37,564 nt of DNA. Source: an uncultured Clostridia bacterium. GTDB lineage: Bacteria > Bacillota > Clostridia > Christensenellales > Aristaeellaceae. The stretch lies in NCBI GenBank assembly GCA_934663625.1, contig CAKUKP010000017.1:1-37564 (forward strand), read 5' to 3'. This document shows positions 31,996 to 37,564 of the stretch, piece by piece (positions within the stretch are counted from its first letter, which is position 1; each line of letters begins with the position of its first letter). Both the position numbers and the translations under genes were made by a program. Under the pieces are notes generated by a model. It was not told the DNA's origin and ran no database searches. It saw only the letters and a program-made list of their open reading frames with translations.

Positions 31996-32388
31996 CTATT
32001 CTTCGCGGGATATGCTGCCCAGCACGCCGTTGATAAACGCGCCGGCCTTTTCGGTGGAATACTGATTTGCCAGCTCAACGGCTTCGTTGATCACGATGCC
32101 CGCCGCCGTTTCCTTCAGCATCAGTTCATAAACGCCCAGACGCAGAATCGCCAGATCTACGCGGCTCAGGCGATCGATCGTCCATCCGCGCAGATGATCG
32201 GAAATCTGCCGGTCAATTTCATCGCGGTTGCTGACAACGCCATCGTACATGCCGTTCATGTATTCGGTTTCGTTTTCGCCGGGTTCTACGCCCAGAAGCT
32301 CGATGCGCGTATCCTCGCCGCCGTCGCCGCCCATTTCCCATTCATAGATCAGCTTCATCGCGTGCGCGCGGGCAATTCTTCTGTCCAT
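31996..32388 (-). CDS. nusB: transcription antitermination factor NusB
   Basis: A 130-residue all-helical protein that binds boxA RNA with NusE (S10) in rRNA transcription. Features: RRIARAHAMKLIYEWEM at the start, and the C-terminal WTIDRLSRVDLAILRLGVYEL and GIVINEAVELANQYSTEKAGAFINGVLG (about 80-125). The middle is slightly acidic and variable, as usual. GAGGT precedes the ATG. It follows amaP after a ~130-base gap with small hairpins. Confidence 0.95.
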   Translation of the reverse strand: MDRRIARAHAMKLIYEWEMGGDGGEDTRIELLGVEPGENETEYMNGMYDGVVSNRDEIDRQISDHLRGWTIDRLSRVDLAILRLGVYELMLKETAAGIVINEAVELANQYSTEKAGAFINGVLGSISREE

Positions 32389-32423
32389 TGTGTTTTACCT
32401 CACATCCCGTATTTAACACATCA

Positions 32424-32519
32424 ATGCGGTGGCATGTGTAACCATACCGCCGCATGATTGAAGTACAAGAATCCGCAAAGCCGTTGGCCTTGCAAACTGC
32501 GCAGCCTGCCGGCCTGCGC
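32424..32519 (-). other. hairpins in the amaP-nusB gap
   Basis: Two stems stand in this gap: 32424-32432 with 32446/32447-32455 (ATGCGG/CCGCAT core) and GCGCAG/CTGCGC (32499-32504 with 32514-32519), the latter directly at the amaP stop. Neither is followed by a good T-run on the minus strand. Partial attenuation or mRNA end protection before nusB is possible; a function is not shown. Confidence 0.4.
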
Positions 32520-33257
32520 TTATTCGTTTATGTCATTTTGTTCGGAATCCGCAGAATCCGTATTCTCCGGCTGTTCCGGTTCGGTTTCGGAAACCGTATC
32601 CGCGGGCGCAAACTCCGTTTCGCCTGCATTCGCATTCAAATCAAAGCTTGCATTCGGAATTTCGTCCTTCAGAACGGGCGCTTCCGTTTTTGCGCCTTTA
32701 CCTGCGTTCGGCGCTTCGCCCTCCACGGCGCGCACGTTTACGATAATGCTCTGTACCGCCACGCCGCAGTTCTGCTCGATGTAACCGCGCACCGTGCGCT
32801 GAATGTTGTTCGTTACCGTGGGCAGATATGCGCCGCGTTTCAGCACAAGGCTGATGTTTACGCCGATCGCGTCCTCCGCGCCGGTGATGGTCGCGCGCAC
32901 ATCGGATATGCCGTCCACACCCGCGATGGCCTGACGCGCCATCTGCTCCACCGCCGATACCGCGATGCGGGTTTTGCCGGTATCATTGCTGAATACGGTA
33001 ATCAATCCGCGCTCCCCGCGCTTTCCAAAGCCGGAGAAGATCATTGTCGCACAGCCCGCCGCAATCAGAATATAGATCGCGCACAGCACGATGCCAATCG
33101 TATCGAACGCGCGTTTTCCGATCGACGCATATACGCCGTCGATCATGCCGTACACCGTATTCGGCGTAATCAGCAAAAGCGCCGCAAGCAGACATCCAAT
33201 CAGGGAAAGAATCCAATGCACGATCAGCAAAAGGCGCTGACCAAAATTCAATTTCAT
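32520..33257 (-). CDS. amaP: AmaP-like membrane anchor with Asp23-type domain
   Basis: A 245-residue protein. Two N-terminal membrane helices (about 8-30 and 52-75) are followed by an Asp23-like domain (about 85-170: ISAVEQMARQAIAGVDGISDVRAT-like and GVNISLVLKRGAYLPTVTNNIQ). A charged, low-complexity acidic tail ends the protein. AmaP anchors Asp23 at the membrane in related bacteria. ATG 33255-33257 is preferred because GAGGTG lies six bases before it. It lies 40 bases downstream of asp23, and the two form the cell-envelope stress pair. Confidence 0.85.
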   Translation of the reverse strand: MKLNFGQRLLLIVHWILSLIGCLLAALLLITPNTVYGMIDGVYASIGKRAFDTIGIVLCAIYILIAAGCATMIFSGFGKRGERGLITVFSNDTGKTRIAVSAVEQMARQAIAGVDGISDVRATITGAEDAIGVNISLVLKRGAYLPTVTNNIQRTVRGYIEQNCGVAVQSIIVNVRAVEGEAPNAGKGAKTEAPVLKDEIPNASFDLNANAGETEFAPADTVSETEPEQPENTDSADSEQNDINE

Positions 33258-33297
33258 AGCATTCACCTCATTTTCTTACGTCGAGGCGCGGGAAATT

Positions 33298-33822
33298 TCA
33301 GTTATCTTCAGTAGTATCTTCCTTCTCGGCGTCCGGTTCGCATTCGGATTCGGGCGCAGCTTCGGTCTTGGGCTCTTCCGCCGCGGCGCACTGCTCCAGC
33401 ATCTGCTTGCGTTGCTCCTCCAGTTCGGCGGCGGCGCGCTGTTCGCGTTCGAAGCTGATGCCGGTCACGTGGATATCCACCGCGCGCACCTCCAGACCGC
33501 TCATGGTTTCGATGGCCTTTTTCACGTTTTCCTGAATGTTGCGGGCGACCTCCGGCACGGGAGAGCCATATTCCACAACGATGCTTACATCGACGGTAAC
33601 CTTATTGTCCTCCAGCGCAATCCGAACGCCCTTGGTAAAATTGCGGGTGTTCTTGCGGGCAAACATATCTGCAAGGCCGCCATTTTGCGAAGACATTGCT
33701 GCGACGCCTTCAACCTCGGTCGCGGCGAGTCCGGCAATGGTGGCGATGACTTCCGTTGCAAAAGAAACTGTGCCATTCTGGCCTTCATCCAGTTTCACGT
33801 CAGACTGGTAATTCTCGCTCAT
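33298..33822 (-). CDS. Asp23/Gls24 family envelope stress protein
   Basis: A 174-residue protein. The Asp23 domain covers about 10-120: NGTVSFATEVIATIAGLAA then TEVEGVAAMSSQNGGLADMF, VDVSIVVEYGSPVPEVARNIQ and VKKAIETMSGLEVRAVDIHV. The C-terminal ~50 residues are glutamate-rich and repetitive (AAAELEEQRKQMLEQ, then an acidic end). Position beside nusB corresponds to B. subtilis yqhY. ATG 33820-33822 is chosen for the AAGGAGG site eight bases before it. Own promoter at 33848-33876. Confidence 0.93.
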   Translation of the reverse strand: MSENYQSDVKLDEGQNGTVSFATEVIATIAGLAATEVEGVAAMSSQNGGLADMFARKNTRNFTKGVRIALEDNKVTVDVSIVVEYGSPVPEVARNIQENVKKAIETMSGLEVRAVDIHVTGISFEREQRAAAELEEQRKQMLEQCAAAEEPKTEAAPESECEPDAEKEDTTEDN

Positions 33823-33847
33823 AATGCAGACCTCCTTTGTCGATTCT

Positions 33848-33876
33848 ATTATATCAGATAAGCGTCGAAAGCGCAA
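33848..33876 (-). promoter_or_regulatory. promoter of asp23-amaP-nusB set
   Basis: On the minus strand -35 TTGCGC (33871-33876) and consensus -10 TATAAT (33848-33853) are exactly 17 bases apart, in the gap after spoIIIAH. This is a vegetative (SigA-type) promoter. It lets the downstream housekeeping genes be made apart from the sporulation operon. Confidence 0.85.
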
Positions 33877-33910
33877 TTGCAGTTTTCTTAATTTCTATCG
33901 ATATTATTTG

Positions 33911-34375
33911 TCATTCCGCGGGAATAATCTTTACATTGCCCACCTTCACATCCGTCTGCGAACAGATGATATCCAAAATGGCGGATGATTCCTGCGCCGT
34001 CACCATGGGCGCATCGATCAGCGCGTTGATGCAATCGCCGTTTACGGTCACCAGCGCGCCGCGAAATCCCCGCACCGCCAGCAGCCCCTCCAGCAGGGTT
34101 TCCGTTTCCTGCCGTTCCATCAATTCCATCAACCGGCGCTGCGCGTCCGTGCGCACCTCTTCTGCCGCGCCGTCGGAATGGATGATATCGTTCAACTGCG
34201 CCTTTTCCATGGCGCGCATGGCGTCGCGATCCGTGCGAAACGTCGAAAGCGATGTTTCGATCGTTACGGCCGCGACCGGCGCCGCCGTGGGACACGTATT
34301 TTCCAATACATACGCTGTCGTCACCGTCGCCATCGCGAGCGCCGTACACAGAAATGCAATTCGAAGCTTACCCAT
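33911..34375 (-). CDS. spoIIIAH: stage III sporulation protein AH
   Basis: A 154-residue single-pass membrane protein (one N-terminal helix about 5-23) with a ring-building-motif domain in the last ~90 residues (AQRRLMELMERQETETLLEG, GALVTVNGDCINALIDAP, VKVGNVKIIPAE). In the mother cell it pairs with SpoIIQ of the forespore to form the feeding channel. It is shorter than B. subtilis SpoIIIAH (about 218), mainly in the linker. It follows spoIIIAG by six bases and ends the sporulation operon. Confidence 0.92.
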   Translation of the reverse strand: MGKLRIAFLCTALAMATVTTAYVLENTCPTAAPVAAVTIETSLSTFRTDRDAMRAMEKAQLNDIIHSDGAAEEVRTDAQRRLMELMERQETETLLEGLLAVRGFRGALVTVNGDCINALIDAPMVTAQESSAILDIICSQTDVKVGNVKIIPAE

Positions 34376-34381
34376 CGCCGC

Positions 34382-34729
34382 TCATCCCGCCTCTCCCTTT
34401 ACGATTTCGATGCGCTCCGCATCGATTCCCGTCAACGCTCGCACCGCCCGCTGAATCGTCAGATAGGTTTTCAAATCCCGCGCGCCGTCCGCCACCACCA
34501 GGATGCCCGTACATTTACCGTTCGCGTCCTCCGCAATCATCACGCGCACGTGCCCCGCGCCATCGATATCGGAAAGCACGGCGCACATCCGGCGCTCCGC
34601 CTCCGTCATGCCGCCGGAATCGGCAGGGCTTCCGTTCAGCATGATGATCGCCAGCACGCAGATCAGCGCGAAGGAAATGACGATTTCCAGCCGCCGAAAC
34701 GGCTTCAGTGCATCGATCAGCGCACGCAT
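34382..34729 (-). CDS. spoIIIAG: stage III sporulation protein AG
   Basis: A 115-residue protein with one membrane helix (about 14-32, RRLEIVISFALICVLAIIML) and a ring-building-type domain (about 45-115: TEAERRMCAVLSDIDGAGHVRVMIAED, GILVVADGARDLKTYLTIQ, ALTGIDAERIEIVKGE). SpoIIIAG forms a large ring in the B. subtilis channel and is about 229 residues there, so this version is compact. ATG 34727-34729 overlaps the end of the AF-like gene by 13 bases. A longer reading frame to 34855 is not supported. Confidence 0.88.
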   Translation of the reverse strand: MRALIDALKPFRRLEIVISFALICVLAIIMLNGSPADSGGMTEAERRMCAVLSDIDGAGHVRVMIAEDANGKCTGILVVADGARDLKTYLTIQRAVRALTGIDAERIEIVKGEAG

Positions 34730-34887
34730 CGGTTCAAAATCGATCCTATACAGGTAAATACTGATACCGCGATTCGACCCGCCGCGATCATGCGCAGGCA
34801 GGCAAAGGATGTTTTTTCCTTCAGCAGCTGTTCCGAAATCGCCATCAAAAGACACATCATCGAAATCTGCCGGATCAATGCGGTCAT
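34717..34887 (-). CDS. short SpoIIIAF-like membrane protein at the AF position
   Basis: A 56-residue, largely hydrophobic protein (MTALIRQISMMCLLMAISEQ, then ACLRMIAAGRIAVSVFTCIG), with two potential membrane stretches. It is in the position of spoIIIAF, between AE and AG, but B. subtilis SpoIIIAF has about 206 residues and a ring-building domain that is missing here. GGAGGAA lies five bases before the ATG, so it is probably translated. It overlaps spoIIIAG by 13 bases. It could be a shortened SpoIIIAF or an unrelated small protein; sequence similarity is too weak to decide. Confidence 0.65.
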   Translation of the reverse strand: MTALIRQISMMCLLMAISEQLLKEKTSFACLRMIAAGRIAVSVFTCIGSILNRCVR

Positions 34888-34900
34888 GCTCTTTCCTCCA

Positions 34901-35968
34901 CTACACAATTGCGCCGCCGATGCTAGCCGCGCAGCCGATCAGTACGATCACGATGGCGGCGGCGCTGCACGACAGCATCAGCGCCATCTGGCACGCGCCG
35001 GACAGTTGATCCACTGCCGACGCGATCCTGCCATCGCCAAACAAACGCATCAGCGCTGCCAGAAACCGAAGCGCTGTAAAGGCGATCAACGCTTTCAGCA
35101 TCGGCTGTATGCATACTGCCAGCACCGCGATCGATCCGCCAAAGCCCACCGCGCTGCGAAGCGCCGCAAACCCTGCGATCGATCCGCCCCAAAGCTCGGA
35201 TGTTCCGCCGATGATTCCGGAAGCGCTGTCGAAGGCGTATTTTGCCGCACGAAGCGCGACGGTATCCTGCGCGAACGCGTTCGCTCCCGCGTAGGAAATC
35301 AGCGCGGCGAAGATCGATCCGATCAGACCCGCGCCCCAGTTGACCATACTGCGCAGAAATCGAACCATACCGGATAAATCCATCGTTTGACAAATGCCGC
35401 CCGCGGCGGACAGGCACAGCGCCGCGCGGGTCAGCGTAAGCCCCACATCCGAATACGCTTTCTGACAGATATCGCCGATCATCGCGGCAGCGGGCGAAAG
35501 CAGCGCCGCCCGTCCCGTCATGCCGCAAGCGGTGAGCGCGGCGGCGATGACCGGTGCGGCGGAATCCGAAAATGTCATCGCACGGGAAATGCATTCCTGC
35601 GCGGACTGCACCGCCGTCTGTGCGATCGCAATGCAGCCGGTCAGCACGGCGAGCCTGCACGCGAGCAGCGGCGCGGACGCGCCATCGCCCATGCCCGCCT
35701 GCATCACCATCAGCAGCGCGACCGGAAAAAGCACATATGGCAGGCGCGAAAGCGTTTCCCGAACCGGCTCCGCCGCCGTATCGATCAGCCAGGTGAGCGC
35801 ATCCTCCGGACTTTTCAGCGCATCCGCCGCCGAAAAATCCGGCGTTTCCACGCCGTACTGCGATATGATCTGATCAAACCCGATCGCCTTGTCCGCAGCA
35901 TCCGTCTCCGCGCAGGCACAGCCCAGCCACAACAGAAGCGCGATCATCAAAAAAACGCGCCGTTTCAT
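34901..35968 (-). CDS. spoIIIAE: stage III sporulation protein AE
   Basis: A 355-residue multi-spanning membrane protein (B. subtilis homologue about 399). A signal-like N-terminus (MKRRVFLMIALLLWLGCACA) is followed by a short soluble part and about eight hydrophobic helices. Typical segments are LPYVLFPVALLMVMQAG, LSGMVRFLRSMVNWGAGLIGS and GSIAVLAVCIQPMLKALIAFTALRFLAALM. ATG 35966-35968 overlaps the spoIIIAD stop codon (ATGA), so the pair is coupled; the longer open frame upstream is only the shadow of spoIIIAD. Part of the mother-cell feeding-channel complex. Confidence 0.93.
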   Translation of the reverse strand: MKRRVFLMIALLLWLGCACAETDAADKAIGFDQIISQYGVETPDFSAADALKSPEDALTWLIDTAAEPVRETLSRLPYVLFPVALLMVMQAGMGDGASAPLLACRLAVLTGCIAIAQTAVQSAQECISRAMTFSDSAAPVIAAALTACGMTGRAALLSPAAAMIGDICQKAYSDVGLTLTRAALCLSAAGGICQTMDLSGMVRFLRSMVNWGAGLIGSIFAALISYAGANAFAQDTVALRAAKYAFDSASGIIGGTSELWGGSIAGFAALRSAVGFGGSIAVLAVCIQPMLKALIAFTALRFLAALMRLFGDGRIASAVDQLSGACQMALMLSCSAAAIVIVLIGCAASIGGAIV

Positions 35969-36351
35969 GCCGTTAATTCGGAAATTCGAAGCATAATTTC
36001 CCCCGCCATCGGCAGCGCGGATGCGAGCATCGCCGCCCTTACGCCGAATGAAATCCGGTTCGCCAGCGCGCGTTCGCCGCAATCGATGCAGATATCTGAT
36101 GCAAATTCGCCGAGCAGCGAAACGGCGCACAGCTTCAATAAATAGGTAAATTCTTCGCCATTCATCCAATCCAGCGCAGAAAGCCGCTGCAGCTGCCCAG
36201 CGATCGCCTGAAAATCGGACATGGACAAAAGCACCGCCGCCGCGCCCGATCCGATCGCCACCGCAGTCGCGATCTGCGGATTCTGCATCCGGATGGCGGA
36301 ACAGACCATCGCCGCCGCCACGCACAGGCCGAGTATCCGAATCGCGTTCAT
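35965..36351 (-). CDS. spoIIIAD: stage III sporulation protein AD
   Basis: A 128-residue membrane protein with about four helices. It begins MNAIRILGLCVAAAMVCSAI and has GSGAAAVLLSMSDFQAIAGQ and LLKLCAVSLLGEFASDICIDCGERALANRI, which is the family's best conserved region. Length matches B. subtilis (133). It follows spoIIIAC by one base and overlaps spoIIIAE by four. Confidence 0.94.
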   Translation of the reverse strand: MNAIRILGLCVAAAMVCSAIRMQNPQIATAVAIGSGAAAVLLSMSDFQAIAGQLQRLSALDWMNGEEFTYLLKLCAVSLLGEFASDICIDCGERALANRISFGVRAAMLASALPMAGEIMLRISELTA

Positions 36352-36352
36352 A

Positions 36353-36553
36353 TCAGCCGGAGATCAGAAACATGGCGCGAATCTGATTGAAAAAATCCGA
36401 AACCATGTTCAGCACCATCACCATGACCACGATCAGACCCGCGAGCGTCGCCAGCGTGGCGATATCATCGCGCCCCGCTCTGGACAGCACCTGCGAAATG
36501 ATTGTAATCAATATGCCCAGCGCGCCGATTTTCAGAACCATTTCAAAATCCAT
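36353..36553 (-). CDS. spoIIIAC: stage III sporulation protein AC
   Basis: A 66-residue membrane protein of two helices, the usual size (68 in B. subtilis). MDFEMVLKIGALGILITIIS is the first, LAGLIVVMVMVLNMVSDFFN the second. Start ATG 36551-36553 follows AGGTG; a GTG at 36559 is possible. Part of the membrane base of the spoIIIA complex. Confidence 0.93.
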   Translation of the reverse strand: MDFEMVLKIGALGILITIISQVLSRAGRDDIATLATLAGLIVVMVMVLNMVSDFFNQIRAMFLISG

Positions 36554-36593
36554 AGGCACCTCATACGGTTTGGATCCGTGAAATCTGACATTT

Positions 36594-37088
36594 CTATACC
36601 ACGATCACGCAGATGCCGATGCCCACCAGCGCGCCGAGCGCCGTGGACATTCGTGCGCTGTCGCGCAGCTGCTGTCTGGCGTGCAGCTGCACCTCCTCCA
36701 GATGCGAAATCACATCGGACAAAAGCAGATTCTGCTGCTGGCGATCGCTCTTTCCCAGATGCGCAAACAGGTTATCCAGCGCCTTTACATCATCCGCGCT
36801 CAGGCAATCCAACGCGCCGCCGCGCGCGGTAAATCCGTCCCGCAGGCGCAGATAGTTTGCCTCCGGATCCGTTCCCCCGCCGCCGATTTTCCGAAACGCT
36901 TCGAAATCGGATTTGCCCAGAAGCGCGCACACGTTTTCCGTGGAATTGAGCATTCGCAGCCGCAGTACGCGCACGGCGCCCAATAGATCGCCCATGGTTT
37001 TTACCCTGCGCTGTCGGGAAGCCGTCAGCATACGCCCGCACGCCGTACACGCGATAAATATTCCGCACAGAAGGATCGCCTTCAGCAA
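36594..37088 (-). CDS. spoIIIAB: stage III sporulation protein AB
   Basis: A 164-residue protein (171 in B. subtilis) with one helix at each end, LKAILLCGIFIACTACGRML and STALGALVGIGICVIVV, and a helical soluble middle. It resembles type II secretion GspF-like proteins. The start is TTG at 37086-37088, overlapping the spoIIIAA stop; GGAG lies ten bases before it. 40 bases separate it from spoIIIAC. Confidence 0.92.
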   Translation of the reverse strand: MLKAILLCGIFIACTACGRMLTASRQRRVKTMGDLLGAVRVLRLRMLNSTENVCALLGKSDFEAFRKIGGGGTDPEANYLRLRDGFTARGGALDCLSADDVKALDNLFAHLGKSDRQQQNLLLSDVISHLEEVQLHARQQLRDSARMSTALGALVGIGICVIVV

Positions 37089-37564
37089 ACTATATCCACT
37101 CCTTTTTTCAAATCGCGCACCTTAACAATTTTCCCCACTCGATCGCCCAGCAGCGCCGCATAATCAAACGCACCGTTTTCAAACAGCGATGCGATGCACT
37201 TCCGATGCGCGGTTTCCTCGATATCCCGCCCATGCGCGGAAGCGATGATCGCAACGCCGCAGCGCCGCGCGTCCAACAGACAATCCGCGTCCGCAGCGTT
37301 TCCAATTTCATCAGCGATCACGATATCCGGCGCCATGCAGCGCACCAGCATCGGAATTACGATGTGCTTTGCGCACCCGTCCATGATATCCGTCCGCACG
37401 CCCACATCCAAACCGGGAACGCCGCATATGCACCCGCAGATTTCCCGCCGCTCATCGGCGATGGCGATCTGCGCGCCGACGCCGGATAAGCTTCTGGCAA
37501 GATCGCGCAGCATCGTGGTTTTGCCCATGCCGGGCGGCGATACGATCATCATACTGGCGTAAGG
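37082..37564 (-). CDS. spoIIIAA: stage III sporulation protein AA (partial, N-terminus beyond right edge)
   Basis: The visible C-terminal ~160 residues of the SpoIIIAA ATPase. Walker A SPPGMGKTTMLRD, then ADERREICG and a Walker B-like PDIVIADEIGNAADADC. Residues upstream of MMIV continue in frame to the edge (YAS), so the true start is outside the window; the usual protein is about 300 residues. SpoIIIAA resembles secretion ATPases and powers the mother-cell-to-forespore channel. The stop codon overlaps spoIIIAB by seven bases. Confidence 0.94.
   Translation of the reverse strand, partial: PYASMMIVSPPGMGKTTMLRDLARSLSGVGAQIAIADERREICGCICGVPGLDVGVRTDIMDGCAKHIVIPMLVRCMAPDIVIADEIGNAADADCLLDARRCGVAIIASAHGRDIEETAHRKCIASLFENGAFDYAALLGDRVGKIVKVRDLKKGVDIVC

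Noticed and set aside
34382..34855. A longer spoIIIAG starting at 34855
   Set aside because: The extra N-terminus overlaps the AF-like gene and is not membrane-protein-like; the ATG at 34729 directly precedes the expected helix.

Overview
The window looks like a chromosomal piece of an endospore-forming anaerobe of the Clostridia (Bacillota). The right 14 kb keeps the order of the Bacillus subtilis spoIIIA to recN neighbourhood: spoIIIAA-AH, asp23, nusB, xseA, xseB, ispA, dxs, tlyA, argR, recN. The rest fits this lineage: ribose-type ABC importers, LacI repressors, a BlaI/M56 pair and a membrane pyrophosphatase. The genome is fairly GC-rich for a clostridium by eye (not counted). Species cannot be fixed from the sequence.

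Left part (1-17.3 kb), accessory and catabolic. The first ~76 bases are the folded 3' end (domains V and VI) of a group II intron that enters from beyond the left edge and stops 7 bases from an M56 (BlaR1-like) gene. That gene and its BlaI repressor share a promoter with three repressor half-palindromes. Next comes transporter operon 1 (ATPase-permease-binding protein, minus strand), driven by a promoter followed by a LacI-type operator. An AllA-like cupin diverges from it. Operon 2 (minus strand, starting near 11.85 kb) is binding protein-ATPase-permease-creatininase-creatininase under a perfect 20-base LacI-type palindrome, with its own LacI gene upstream. A second LacI gene starts a plus-strand operon: lacI, rhamnose-mutarotase-like, creatinase-like M24 protein, ASRT-like protein, third creatininase-family protein. 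The operator half-sites fall into two types. This suggests that one LacI controls operon 2 and the other controls operon 1 plus its own operon, so the whole 2.3-17.3 kb segment may be one regulon. I infer uptake and hydrolytic opening of a cyclic sugar, cyclitol or lactam/amide-bearing compound; the substrate is unknown.

Middle (17.4-23.7 kb). A DEAD-box RNA helicase with a DbpA-type RNA-binding tail, a potassium-type membrane pyrophosphatase with an altered signature motif, and a KdpD-like kinase/KdpE-like regulator pair without kdpFABC in view.

Right part (23.8-37.6 kb). One long minus-strand set of housekeeping and sporulation genes: spoIIIAA (cut by the right edge), AB, AC, AD, AE, a very short AF-like gene, AG, AH, then asp23 with its own clear promoter, amaP, nusB, xseA, xseB, ispA, dxs, tlyA, nadK, argR, recN. 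The spoIVB-spo0A pair that follows recN in B. subtilis is absent; a bidirectional terminator and the Kdp-type pair stand there instead. No tRNA, rRNA, CRISPR array or transposase was seen.
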